Numbered from the stretch's first letter, positions 1 through 8,381 are shown. The stretch: DNA of 58,225 bases from Promicromonospora panici (GCF_900608595.1 NZ_UWYY01000032.1:1-58225), one strand, 5' to 3'. Notes: a model not told the origin generated them from the letters alone. Program-made: numbers and translations.

Positions 1-1
1 C

Positions 2-541
2 CGCGCCGACCTCGAGTGGCCACTGACCACCGACCGCCTCACGCTCCGCCCGGTCGCCCCGGACGACGCCGAGTCGTTCCTCGGCTGGCGCTCGCGCACC
101 GACGTGGTGCGGTACATGTACCAGCCGCCGTGGGACCGGGCGACGGCGGAGGCGAAGCTCCGCACCTGGTCGAGCGCGCCGTTCGAGGACGTCGGCGACG
201 TCCTCGTGCTGGCGGTCGAGCTGGACGGCGACGTCGTCGGTGAGGCCATGCTCAAGTGGGCCGCCGGCCCGCGGCAGGCCGAGATCGGCTACGCCCTGCA
301 CCCCGACGTCGCCGGGCGCGGCCTGGCTACCGAGGCCGCCCGCGCGACCCTCCGGCTCGCCTTCGGCACGTACGGCTTCCACCGCGTGTACGCACGCATC
401 GACGAGGAGAACCTCGCCTCGGTCCGGGTGGCGGAGCGGCTCGGCATGCGCCGGGAGGCACGCCTCGTCGAGAGCGACCTGCGCGACGGAGTGTGGTCCA
501 CCGAGGTGGTCTACGCGCTCCTCGACCGGGAGCTCGCCTAA
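2..541 (+). CDS. GNAT family N-acetyltransferase (5' end missing)
   Basis: Frame 2 is open from the first bases to the TAA at 539-541, giving about 179 codons with no start in the window, so the N-terminus is cut off. The start of the visible protein (TTDRLTLRPVAPDDAESF) is the usual first strand and helix of RimJ/RimL-type GNAT enzymes, and the later stretch GYALHPDVAGRGLATEA is the acetyl-CoA pyrophosphate-binding motif A. The end (VRVAERLGMRREA) is the usual C-terminal motif. It should move an acetyl group from acetyl-CoA to an amine, but the substrate cannot be read. An internal ATG at 104 would remove the first strand and is unlikely to be the start. It is probably unrelated to the glycosidase locus downstream. 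Confidence 0.85.
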   Translation, partial: RADLEWPLTTDRLTLRPVAPDDAESFLGWRSRTDVVRYMYQPPWDRATAEAKLRTWSSAPFEDVGDVLVLAVELDGDVVGEAMLKWAAGPRQAEIGYALHPDVAGRGLATEAARATLRLAFGTYGFHRVYARIDEENLASVRVAERLGMRREARLVESDLRDGVWSTEVVYALLDRELA

Positions 542-609
542 CACCTCCGATCAGCGCGCGCGGACCGAGATGGGGGTAGCGCTCGCCACCCTTGGCCAGG
601 TACCGTCCA

Positions 610-623
610 TCGAAGCGCTTCGA
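610..623. promoter_or_regulatory. LacI-family operator, perfect palindrome
   Basis: TCGAAGCGCTTCGA is a perfect 14-bp dyad with the central CG step typical of LacI/GalR operators. It lies 80 bp before the GH3 start, in the only gap between the acetyltransferase and the glycosidase genes. The same word occurs at 17146 and 17391, and variants at 11179, 11200, 22254 and 22333. The likely binder is the LacI-family repressor at 21149-22165 (inference). Confidence 0.8.
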
Positions 624-703
624 CAGTCTTGTCGCAAGCGCACCGCCCTGCCGTACCTCAGAGCACCCCCGCCGCACCGCCGCGGCGCCCGAAGGAGGAA
701 CCC

Positions 704-3223
704 ATGGACGTGCCACTCTTCCGCGATACCACGCAGCCCGTGCTCGCACGCGCCCGCGACCTGCTCAGTCGCCTGACCCCTCAGGAGCGGGTGGCGATGC
801 TGCACCAGCACCAGCCGCCCGTGGACCGGCTCGGTCTGGCGCCCTTCCACACCGGGGGCGAGGCGCTGCACGGCGTCGCCTGGCTGGGCCTCGCCACGGT
901 GTTCCCGCAGCCGGTCGGCCTGGCCGCGACCTGGGATCCCGAGCTGCTGCGCCGCATCGGCGACGTCGTCTCCACCGAGGTTCGTGCCAAGCGCGCGGTG
1001 GACCCCTCGGTGAGCCTGAACGTCTGGGCGCCGGTCGTGAACACGCTCCGCCACCCGGCCTGGGGCCGCAACGAGGAGGGCTACTCCGAGGACCCGCACG
1101 TCACCGCGCACCTCGCCACCGCCTACTGCCAAGGCCTGCGCGGGGACCACGAGCGGGTCTGGAAGACCACGCCCACCCTCAAGCACTTCCTCGCCTACAA
1201 CAACGAGACCGACCGCTCGTCCACGAGCTCGAACCTCACCCCGGTCACGCTGCACGAGGAGGAGCTCGCCGCTTTCCGCGAGCCGATCGAGGCCGGCGTG
1301 GCCGCTGGCGTCATGCCAGCGTACAACCAGGTCAACGGCACGCCGGCGCACCTGCAGGCCGAGCTCTTCGCCGAGCTGCGGTCCTGGACCGAGGGGTCGG
1401 TAGCCCTCGTATCGGACGCCGCCGCCCCGATGTTCGTGATCACGGTGCAGCGCGCCGAGCCGGACCGCGCGTCCGGCAACGCGGCCCTCGTGCGTGCGGG
1501 CGTCGACTCGTTCACCGACGACAACGACGACTCCGCGCCCACCGTCCAGCGCCTCCAGGAGGCCCTAAACCGTGGCCTGCTCACCATGGACGACGTCGAC
1601 CGCTCCGTGCTGCGCCTCCTCGAGCTGCGCCTGCGCAGCGGCGAGCTCGACGGCGACGCCGACCCGTACGCCGGCATCACTGCGGACCACCTCGACCGGC
1701 CCGAGCACCGCGAGCTCGCGCGGGAGGCGGCGGCCCGCTCCGTGGTTGTGCTGCGCAACGAGGCCGGACTGCTGCCGCTGCCGGCCGCCGGATCGGTCGC
1801 CGTCGTCGGACCCATGGCGGAGGCGGTGCTCACCGACTGGTACTCCGGCACCCCGCCGTACTCGGTCACCCCGGCGGACGGCCTGCGTGCCGCATTCGGC
1901 GCGGACCGGGTGGTGGTTACGGACGGCGCCGACGTCGTCGCCCTGCGCGCGTCGAACGGGCGGTACGTCTCGGTCGCGGCGGACGGCGCGGCGGTCGTCG
2001 CGGACGCCCCCGACGCCGGCAAGGCCACCCGCCTGGCCGTCACGGACTGGGGCGGAGGTGTGCTCACGCTGCGCTCGGGTGCGTCGGGACGGCTGCTCAC
2101 CGGTGGCGCCTGGCCGCTGCGGGCCGACGCCGACCGGGTCGGCGGCTGGGAGGTCCAGGAGAGCTTCCGCAAGCACGTGCACGAGGACGGCTCGTGGTCC
2201 CTGCTGCACCTCGGGTCCGGGCGGTGGGTGCGCGTCCAGCGCGACACCGGCCTGGTGGGCGCCGACGGGCACACGCTCGCGGACGCCGAGCGGTTCGTGG
2301 CACGCGTTCTGGAGTCGGGCGCAGCTCGGGTGGCCCAGGCCGCGGCCGAGTGCGACGCCGTCGTCGTCGCCGTCGGGAACGACCCGCACCTGAACGGCCG
2401 CGAGACGCAGGACCGGCCCGACCTGTGGCTGCCCGAGTCCGCCGTCGAGACCTGGCGTGCGGCCGTGGAGGCCAACCCTCGTGCCGTCCTGACCATCGTG
2501 TCGAGCTACCCTTACGTGCTCGGTCCCGGCGTCGCCGACGCCCCGACCGTGGTGTGGTCCAGCCACGGTGGCCAGGAGCTCGGGCACGGCCTGGCCGACG
2601 TGCTGACCGGTGCCGTCGAGCCGTCCGGGCGGCTCGCCCAGACGTGGCCGGCACGTCCGGAGCAGGCAGGTGACCTCTTCGACTACGACACCCGGCGCCA
2701 GCAGGTGACCTACCGGCACCTGCCGGCGGGCGAGGTCGGCGCCCCCACCTTCGCCTTCGGGCACGGCTTGACGTACTCGGCCGTGTCGTACGAAGGGCTG
2801 TCGCTCTCGGTGGCTGAGGTACCGGCTCCCGCGCCGACACGTGACCATCCGCCACTGACGCCGCGCGATCCGGCCGGCCCGGGCGTCGTGACGGCTACGG
2901 TGGCGGTACACAACACCGGTGCACGGCCCGCCGAGGAGCTGGTGCAGGTGTACTCGCTCGGGGCCCCAGGGACAGACTCGCCCGTGCGGCTGCTGCTCGG
3001 CTACCGCCGGGTGCGGCTCGCGCCGGGCGAGACGGCGTCGGTGGAGGTCCCGTTCGACGTTGCGCGCCTGGCGCTGTGGCACGCGGCGCCGTCGGGCGAC
3101 GGGGCGGGCCTGCTCGACGGCGACCTGCGGGTACCGGCGGCGACCTATGCCGTGGCCGCCGGGGCGTCGAGCGTGGACCTGCCGGTGCGCGGCCAGCTGA
3201 CCGTGACCGGCGCGACCGGATGA
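704..3223 (+). CDS. Glycoside hydrolase family 3 beta-glycosidase with a beta-trefoil-like insert
   Basis: 839 residues with no signal peptide, so probably cytoplasmic. The GH3 N-terminal barrel occupies about residues 1-300, with the RNEEGYSEDP substrate-binding motif and the VSDAA nucleophile motif (D238; the usual Trp after SD is Ala). The alpha/beta sandwich follows, with GRETQDRPDLWLP carrying the probable acid/base E567, and a C-terminal fibronectin-III-like domain. About residues 407-539 form an insert with repeated ALRASNGRYVSV-like strands resembling a fascin/beta-trefoil fold, where many GH3 enzymes carry PA14. The ATG at 704 is chosen because GAAGGAGGAA lies just upstream. It probably removes beta-linked glucose or xylose from imported oligosaccharides. 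It starts a GH3-GH43-GH42-DUF624 run under the operator at 610. Glucosidase versus xylosidase cannot be decided by eye. Confidence 0.9.
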   Translation: MDVPLFRDTTQPVLARARDLLSRLTPQERVAMLHQHQPPVDRLGLAPFHTGGEALHGVAWLGLATVFPQPVGLAATWDPELLRRIGDVVSTEVRAKRAVDPSVSLNVWAPVVNTLRHPAWGRNEEGYSEDPHVTAHLATAYCQGLRGDHERVWKTTPTLKHFLAYNNETDRSSTSSNLTPVTLHEEELAAFREPIEAGVAAGVMPAYNQVNGTPAHLQAELFAELRSWTEGSVALVSDAAAPMFVITVQRAEPDRASGNAALVRAGVDSFTDDNDDSAPTVQRLQEALNRGLLTMDDVDRSVLRLLELRLRSGELDGDADPYAGITADHLDRPEHRELAREAAARSVVVLRNEAGLLPLPAAGSVAVVGPMAEAVLTDWYSGTPPYSVTPADGLRAAFGADRVVVTDGADVVALRASNGRYVSVAADGAAVVADAPDAGKATRLAVTDWGGGVLTLRSGASGRLLTGGAWPLRADADRVGGWEVQESFRKHVHEDGSWSLLHLGSGRWVRVQRDTGLVGADGHTLADAERFVARVLESGAARVAQAAAECDAVVVAVGNDPHLNGRETQDRPDLWLPESAVETWRAAVEANPRAVLTIVSSYPYVLGPGVADAPTVVWSSHGGQELGHGLADVLTGAVEPSGRLAQTWPARPEQAGDLFDYDTRRQQVTYRHLPAGEVGAPTFAFGHGLTYSAVSYEGLSLSVAEVPAPAPTRDHPPLTPRDPAGPGVVTATVAVHNTGARPAEELVQVYSLGAPGTDSPVRLLLGYRRVRLAPGETASVEVPFDVARLALWHAAPSGDGAGLLDGDLRVPAATYAVAAGASSVDLPVRGQLTVTGATG

Positions 3224-3236
3224 TGGCGGATCACCG

Positions 3237-4706
3237 ATGAGAGCCCGAGGTCAGGCGTCCGCTGCCGAGCATCCGATCGTCTCCGGGTTCTATCCCGACC
3301 CGACGATCTGCCGGGTTGACGAGGACTACTACCTGGCCCATTCGAGCTTCGAATACTTCCCGGGCGCGCCGATCTTCCACAGCCGGGACCTGCTTTCCTG
3401 GAAGCAGATCGGGAACATCTTGGACCGGCGCGAGCAGCTCGCCCGCGGCGACGGGCGCCCCTCCGGCGGGGTCTACGGGTCGACACTGCGCCACCACGAC
3501 GGCCGCTTCTACTTCGTGACCACCAACGTCGGCGACCACATGGATCAGATCATCGTCACCGCCGAGGATCCGACCGGGCCTTGGAGCGACCCGGTGTTCG
3601 TCCCGCGCGCGGTCGGCATCGACCCCGACCTCGCCTGGGACGAGGACGGTACCTGCTACCTGACCTGGAAGGGCCCGTTCTCCGGAGCTTGGGGCGTGTG
3701 GCAGGGCCGCCTGGACGTGACGACCGGCGAGTTCGACGGCGAGCCCTACCGAGTCTGGCAGGGGAGCGGGATGGCTCACCCCGAAGCGCCGCACCTGTAC
3801 CGCATCGGCGACTACTGGTACCTGACCCTCGCCGAGGGCGGGACCGAACGCGGCCACAGTGTCACCGTCGCCCGCGCGGACCGGCCCGATGGCCCGTACG
3901 AGCCGTGCCCGCACAACCCGCTGCTCAGCCACCGCTCGACGGCGGACCCGGTACAGAACACCGGCCACGCCGACCTCGTGCGGACCGGCACCGGCGAATG
4001 GGCCGCGGTCTACCTCGCAGTACGCCCGCGCGGGTCGACCCCGTTCTTCCACGTCCTCGGCCGCGAGACCTTCCTCGCCGGCGTCGACTGGGTCGACGGC
4101 TGGCCCGTGCTCAATGAGCGACGCTACGAGTTCACTCCCGACACCACGGCCTTCGCGGACGACTTCACCGACCCGGAACTCGACCACCGATGGGTCGCGC
4201 CGTTCAGCGAACCCGCGAACATCGCTGCTGTCCGCTCGGGCGGCGGACTCGACCTGCGCGACCCGCGCGACGGCTCACCCGGACTACTGTGCACCCGGGT
4301 CAAGGACTTTCGCTGGGAAGCCGAAGCGGTCTTCGAAGGGTCCGGCCGATTCGAGATCCGCGTCGATGACCGGCACCGCTACGGCCTCGTGCTCGAGAAC
4401 GGAACGGTGCGCGCCGAAGCACAGGTCGGCGATGTCCGGGCCGAGTTCGACTCGGTGGCAGTTCCCTCCGGCGCGGCGGTGGTGCTGCGCATCGCAGCGG
4501 TCGAGTTCGAGGCGAGGACCGGCACCGGCCTCGGCCCCGACGATCTCGTCCTCTCCGCGGGCGGCACGGTACTGGCGCGCCTCGACGGCCGCTACCTCTC
4601 GACCGAGGTCGCGACTGGATACACGGGCCGGGTCCTGGGTGTCGGTGCAGCGGGCCAATCCTCACGCGTGATCCGCTTCGCCTACACGCCCGAACCACGC
4701 CACTGA
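3237..4706 (+). CDS. Glycoside hydrolase family 43 beta-xylosidase / alpha-L-arabinofuranosidase
   Basis: 489 residues, no signal peptide. The five-bladed GH43 propeller fills about residues 13-310, with the three expected acids visible: general base D21 in FYPDPTICR, modulator D129 in GIDPDL, and general acid E183 in GMAHPEAPHLY. Residues about 325-485 form a concanavalin-like C-terminal beta-sandwich, as in the XynB-like subfamilies 11/12. Family members release xylose or arabinose from non-reducing ends. In known xyloglucan loci GH43 subfamily 12 enzymes remove arabinose side groups, which would fit here, but beta-xylosidase is equally possible. The ATG is 13 bp after the GH3 stop with only a weak ribosome site, so translation may depend on GH3. 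The GH43-GH42 pair is flanked by two versions of a GH3 gene end, suggesting that it was inserted or recombined here. Confidence 0.9.
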   Translation: MRARGQASAAEHPIVSGFYPDPTICRVDEDYYLAHSSFEYFPGAPIFHSRDLLSWKQIGNILDRREQLARGDGRPSGGVYGSTLRHHDGRFYFVTTNVGDHMDQIIVTAEDPTGPWSDPVFVPRAVGIDPDLAWDEDGTCYLTWKGPFSGAWGVWQGRLDVTTGEFDGEPYRVWQGSGMAHPEAPHLYRIGDYWYLTLAEGGTERGHSVTVARADRPDGPYEPCPHNPLLSHRSTADPVQNTGHADLVRTGTGEWAAVYLAVRPRGSTPFFHVLGRETFLAGVDWVDGWPVLNERRYEFTPDTTAFADDFTDPELDHRWVAPFSEPANIAAVRSGGGLDLRDPRDGSPGLLCTRVKDFRWEAEAVFEGSGRFEIRVDDRHRYGLVLENGTVRAEAQVGDVRAEFDSVAVPSGAAVVLRIAAVEFEARTGTGLGPDDLVLSAGGTVLARLDGRYLSTEVATGYTGRVLGVGAAGQSSRVIRFAYTPEPRH

Positions 4707-4768
4707 CCGCATTCCCGATACCAGGCTCCAGCCTCGGCATACTCCATCCAGCACTCCAGGGATTACCC

Positions 4769-6805
4769 GTGAACGATCAACCGCGCGACGACATCGCATC
4801 GCCGGCACCAGGCACGCAGGCCACCGGGCTGCTCGTCGGCGCCAACTACCACCCCCACGACTCCGAGCCCGCGACCTGGCGCCGCGACGCGGCCATGATG
4901 CGCGAGGCCGGGATCACGGTCGTGCGCCTGGGACACCTCGCCTGGGACACCTTCGAACCGGCCGAGGGCGAGTTCACCTTCGAATGGTTCGACGAGTGCA
5001 TGGACCTGATGCACGACAACGGCATCGGCGTCGTCCTCGACATCGCCGTGCGCCCCGCACCGCTGTGGCTGCACCGCAAGCACCCCTCGATCGACGTTGT
5101 CGACCCGACCGGCAACCGCCTGTACGCCAACCACCGGTACATGGACGACGTCGGCGACCCGCACTTCCGCGCCCACGCCAAGCGCTTCGCCGAGCACCTG
5201 GTGCGCCGCTACGCCGCCCACCCCGCGCTGGCCGCGTTCGGCATCGACAACGAGCCCGGTGACGGACCGATCTCCTACTCCGAGACCGTCAGGTCCCGCT
5301 TCGTCGCCTGGCTCGGAGCCAGGTACGCCACCACCGACGCCCTAAACGCCGCCTGGGCCGGGCAGCGGTGGTCCCGCCGCATCGGCGACTTCGCCGAAGT
5401 CGGCCTGCCGACCCCGGCTCACAAAGGCGCCGCGCCCGAGCGCGTGCTCGACTTCCGGCGGTTCGTCTCCGACGAGGTGAACGGCTACCTGACCGAGATC
5501 CTCGACGTGGTCGAGAGGCATGCGCCGGGCGTCTTGACGACCTCGAACATGTGGTACTACAGCCACGGCAGGCACTTCGACTACGCCCCGCTCGCGTACA
5601 CCGGGCGGCTCGCTCGTGCGGGGAACGGCTTCTACCCGGGCGAGTCGATCATCGACACCGCGGGCCTGCGTGCCAGCCTGTTCGGGGTTGCCCGCATCCA
5701 GTACGAGAACACGACTCCGTTCTGGTGCACCGAGTTCACCACGATGACCGCGACACCCGGATCGATCCGCAAGTCCGCGTACGCATCCTTGATGCTCGGC
5801 AACCAGCTCGTGTGCGGGTGGACCTGGCAGACCATGCACGCCGGGGAAGAGCAGTTCCTTCAAGGCATGGTCGATTGGGACGGCCGCCCGAACCGCAAGC
5901 TCGACGAGTACCGGCAGATCGCCACCGAGTTCGCCAGGATCGGTCCACACTTCCCGTACCAGCCTGAGGCCGAGATCGCGATCGCGCTTGACTTCCCCAG
6001 CCAGATCGCCAGCGCGGCCATGCCCGAACGCCACGACGACCAGGCGCTGACCGCGTTCTCGGCCGTCCTCGACCGTAACCTCGACACCCGCGTGGTCGAC
6101 CTCGCCCGCAGCGAACTCGACTACAAGCTGCTGCTCGTCCCCGGCGTGCTGGTTCTCGACGAGACCGCCGCCGCGAAGGTCCGCGACTTCGTCGAACGCG
6201 GCGGCACCGTGATCATGAGCTCGTACTCCGCCACGCTCGACGCGAACGGGCAGGTGTTCGCGACCACCCGGCCGGGCCGCCTCGCCGATGTGTTCGGCAT
6301 CCGCGTCGGCTCCTACGAGGAGACCGACAAGCTCAACGAGCTCGCCCACGGCCGCACCGGAATCCAACGGCTCGACCTCGAGTTCGCCGGGCGCGACATC
6401 ACCGTGTCCACGCCGCGGTTCGACGTCGTCGAGCCGGATGGAGCCGACGTCCTCGCCCGCGCCGGCGGCATCGGCTGCGACCACCCGCTCATCACCGTCA
6501 ACCGGTACGGTGCCGGCCGCGCGGTCTACGTGGCACTCCCCGCTCGCGGCGAAGTCCTCGGCGCGGTGCTCGACGCCGAGATCGACCGGCTCGGCCTCCA
6601 AAGAGGCCCGGCCGTCCCCGCCGGCGTGATGGCGCGCCGGATCGACGATGACCATGTCCTGTACGTCAACCTCGACGCCGAACCGAAACCAATCGAGCTG
6701 CCCGGCAAGGCCACGAGTCTGCTCAACGACATCAGCTACGACGGCGGCTTCACCCTCGAGGCGTTCGACGCCGAGTTCATCGAAACTGCTCCCCGAACCG
6801 TCTGA
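4769..6805 (+). CDS. Glycoside hydrolase family 42 beta-galactosidase
   Basis: 678 residues from a GTG start, no signal peptide, so intracellular. The N-terminal TIM barrel (about residues 20-400) begins with GANYHPHDSEPATWRRD and carries acid/base E162 in FGIDNEPGDG and nucleophile E322 in FWCTEFTTMT. The middle alpha/beta domain (about 405-610) is the GH42 trimerisation domain, followed by a small beta domain. Length and order are normal for the family. The enzyme removes terminal beta-galactose. In a xyloglucan setting this would be galactose from L-type side chains before alpha-xylosidase can act. It follows GH43 by 62 bp. The bases before GTG show no strong Shine-Dalgarno sequence. Confidence 0.92.
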   Translation: MNDQPRDDIASPAPGTQATGLLVGANYHPHDSEPATWRRDAAMMREAGITVVRLGHLAWDTFEPAEGEFTFEWFDECMDLMHDNGIGVVLDIAVRPAPLWLHRKHPSIDVVDPTGNRLYANHRYMDDVGDPHFRAHAKRFAEHLVRRYAAHPALAAFGIDNEPGDGPISYSETVRSRFVAWLGARYATTDALNAAWAGQRWSRRIGDFAEVGLPTPAHKGAAPERVLDFRRFVSDEVNGYLTEILDVVERHAPGVLTTSNMWYYSHGRHFDYAPLAYTGRLARAGNGFYPGESIIDTAGLRASLFGVARIQYENTTPFWCTEFTTMTATPGSIRKSAYASLMLGNQLVCGWTWQTMHAGEEQFLQGMVDWDGRPNRKLDEYRQIATEFARIGPHFPYQPEAEIAIALDFPSQIASAAMPERHDDQALTAFSAVLDRNLDTRVVDLARSELDYKLLLVPGVLVLDETAAAKVRDFVERGGTVIMSSYSATLDANGQVFATTRPGRLADVFGIRVGSYEETDKLNELAHGRTGIQRLDLEFAGRDITVSTPRFDVVEPDGADVLARAGGIGCDHPLITVNRYGAGRAVYVALPARGEVLGAVLDAEIDRLGLQRGPAVPAGVMARRIDDDHVLYVNLDAEPKPIELPGKATSLLNDISYDGGFTLEAFDAEFIETAPRTV

Positions 6806-6980
6806 ACGCGGCCGACGGGCGGCTGGTTCGGGGCGTGCGCTCAACCGCTCAGGACATCAACGTGGTTTTGTTCGTTGACAACGTCGCGGCGAGGTCCTTC
6901 TGGTGGGCCGCGCCGCGATTCGCCTCGATCAGCTCTGACGATCCCTCGGGGCAAGCAGTCGGTCTCGGCGTCGCCGACCT

Positions 6981-7178
6981 GGCGAGACGGCGTCGGTGGC
7001 GGTGCCGTTCGACGTCGCGCGTCTGGCACTGTGGCACCTCGCGCCGTCGGACGGCGTACCAGGCCTGCTCGACGGCGACCTACGCGTGCCGGCCGCGACA
7101 GACGTCGTGGCCGCCGGGATGTCGAGCGTGGACCTGCCGGTGTGCGGCGAGCTGACCGTGACCGGCCCGACCGGGTGA
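6981..7178 (+). pseudogene. Remnant: 3' end of a second GH3 gene
   Basis: These 198 bp align without gaps to 3026-3223, the end of the intact GH3 gene, with about 28 mismatches by eye (roughly 86% identity), and end in the same TGA position. The translation (VPFDVARLALWHLAPSDG ... SSVDLPVCGELTVTGPTG) matches the GH3 C-terminus. Nothing upstream between 6806 and 6980 continues the gene, and I recognise nothing in those 175 bp. An ATG at 6996 could give a 60-residue peptide but is probably meaningless. The divergence shows that this is the tail of a paralogue, not a fresh duplication. It sits just before the DUF624 gene, so that gene probably once followed a full GH3 gene. Confidence 0.85.
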
Positions 7179-7186
7179 GAACGACA

Positions 7187-7237
7187 GCATGAGGACCAAG
7201 GCATGAGGACCAAGGCATGAGGACCAAGGCATGAGGA
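7187..7237 (+). repeat. Three tandem 14-bp units over the DUF624 start
   Basis: GCATGAGGACCAAG is repeated at 7187, 7201 and 7215, and a partial fourth copy (7229-7237) contains the DUF624 start codon at 7231. Each unit holds both an ATG and a GAGGA-like ribosome site for the next ATG. The ATGs at 7189, 7203 and 7217 hit stops or wrong frames, leaving 7231 as the productive start. Slippage of this array would change the leader without changing the protein. Confidence 0.85.
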
Positions 7238-7878
7238 TCGACCCCTCCAGCCGGAGCGTGCAGGGGCTGACGACGTTCCTGCAGTTCGTCGTGCTCAACC
7301 TGCTGTACATCGTCGCCTGCCTGCCGGTGGTGACAGCCGGGGCCGCGACCGCCGCGCTCTACGAGGTGACGCTGCGGTACGCCGATGAGGAACGGGGTTA
7401 CCTGATCACGGGGTTCTTCGTCGCCCTGCGGCGCAATCTGTGGCGGGGCACGGCCGTCGGGCTGCTGCTCGGCGTGCCGGCCGCGATGGCGGGCTTCGCC
7501 GCGGCCTTCTGGCTGGCGACGGGCGGCGCCGTCGGGACCGCCGTCGGCACGGTGGCGGTGCTGCTCGTCGCCTACCTGGCCGCCGCGCTGCTGTGCGGCC
7601 TGGCGCTGGTCGCGCGGTACGCCGACCCCATGGGTCGGATAGTGCGTAACGCCCTGCTGCTGCCGCTCGGCGAGCCGCTGCGCATGCTCGTCCTGCTGCT
7701 GCGGCCGGTCGCGACGGTGAGCCTGCTCTACGTGTACCCGCCGGCCGTGGTGCTCGTGGTGACGATCGGGTTCTCGGTGGGGGCCTACGTGGACGCGCTC
7801 GTGCTGCACAGCGTCTTCCGGCGGCGCGGTGGAGATCCCACAGCGCTCGACCCGGTCAGCCCGCACTCCGGCGAGTGA
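7231..7878 (+). CDS. YesL/DUF624 family membrane protein
   Basis: 215 residues with five or six hydrophobic segments. The start (LTTFLQFVVLNLLYIVACLPVVTAGAATAALYEVTLRYADEE is split here: LTTFLQFVVLNLLYIV, then CLPVVTAGAATAALY) is the DUF624 signature. Family members nearly always sit in loci with ABC sugar importers and glycosidases. Their molecular role is unknown, though a helper role in oligosaccharide uptake has been suggested from context. Here it closes the plus-strand glycosidase run and faces the GH74 region convergently. The ATG at 7231 is preceded by GAGGACCAAGGC from the tandem repeat. The end, rich in charged residues (RRRGGDPTAL), is probably cytoplasmic. Confidence 0.88.
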   Translation: MRIDPSSRSVQGLTTFLQFVVLNLLYIVACLPVVTAGAATAALYEVTLRYADEERGYLITGFFVALRRNLWRGTAVGLLLGVPAAMAGFAAAFWLATGGAVGTAVGTVAVLLVAYLAAALLCGLALVARYADPMGRIVRNALLLPLGEPLRMLVLLLRPVATVSLLYVYPPAVVLVVTIGFSVGAYVDALVLHSVFRRRGGDPTALDPVSPHSGE

Positions 7879-7924
7879 GTGAGCTCTCGACGAAGGTGCC
7901 CCCGATCTTGGACTGATACGACCT

Positions 7925-8008
7925 TTGGCAGGCCGTGTTGTCCTAGGTCAGGGGCACCTTTCGTGGTCACGAACCAGCCCGCGGACACCTCACCGAGAAA
8001 GCCCGAGG
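7925..8008 (-). repeat. Dispersed repeat, copy A (3' flank of the decayed esterase)
   Basis: On the minus strand this follows directly after the stop of the decayed esterase/CBM13 gene. It shares a block of about 85 bp with 10943-11033 in the same orientation, including GCGGGCTGGTTCGTGAC and TGAGGTGT. Both copies start right after the stop codon of a decayed carbohydrate-active gene. It could be a conserved 3' flank of duplicated genes or the end of a lost insertion sequence. I could not identify a transposase. Confidence 0.6.
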
Positions 8009-8326
8009 TCAGGTGAGCGTCCACTGCTGGTCTTGGGTGCCGCTGCAAGCCCAGAGGATGATCTGGGGCCGTTGGCGCTGGCGGCGCCCTTGGCGTCCAG
8101 GCAGAGCCGGTCAGGCCGAAGAAGCGCAGGGTCTCGGCGGCTGAGTGCGGCAGCCCGTGGTCGACGCCCTTCATGCTGATCGCCTCGACCAGGGCCCTGA
8201 GTAGCCGGGGTTGGCGCCTGGGACTGCGTCGCCCCACTGCTGCGGAGTGCGGTTGCTCATGCCGGTCGCGCAGTCGGAGTTCCACTCGGAGCCGTTGTTC
8301 GTGGTCGCAAAGCCATGAGAGCGGGC
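8009..8326 (-). pseudogene. Decayed CE1-type (acetylxylan/feruloyl) esterase with CBM13
   Basis: Minus-strand frames contain, in order: a piece reading MSNRTPQQWGDAVPGANPGY, as in the PHB-depolymerase-like CE1 esterases; in another frame ISMKGVDHGLPHSAAETLRFFGL, which resembles the catalytic-His region and last helix of the same family; and LCLDAKGAASANG followed, after a lost base, by QIILWACSGTQDQQWTLT and a stop, the classic end of a ricin-type CBM13 trefoil. The fragments need at least two frameshifts and large deletions, so the gene is dead. Its 5' end stops at the GH74 terminator hairpin. An intact version would have been a secreted esterase removing acetyl or feruloyl groups from hemicellulose. 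Confidence 0.7.
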
Positions 8327-8360
8327 TCCGGGGTGCCTGGACGCGTCCAGGCACCCCGGA
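8327..8360 (-). terminator. 34-bp perfect palindrome after GH74
   Basis: The 34 bases are fully self-complementary (arms TCCGGGGTGCCTGGACG and its complement) and lie 22 bp beyond the GH74 stop. The RNA would fold into a very stable hairpin, but no run of U follows, so it is either a GC-type terminator or an RNA-stabilising element. It separates GH74 from the esterase remnant. Confidence 0.7.
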
Positions 8361-8381
8361 TCGGCTTCTTGGCTAGCGGCC

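Noticed and set aside
551..3223. Long open frames in other phases over GH3 and neighbouring genes
   Set aside because: They are the usual GC-rich third-position shadows: Arg/Pro/Ala-heavy, without domains, ribosome sites or fitting starts.
6806..6980. Possible insertion-sequence end between GH42 and the GH3 remnant
   Set aside because: A minus-strand frame (ELIEANRGAAHQKDLAATL) looked faintly like a transposase tail, but no inverted repeats or family motif supports it.
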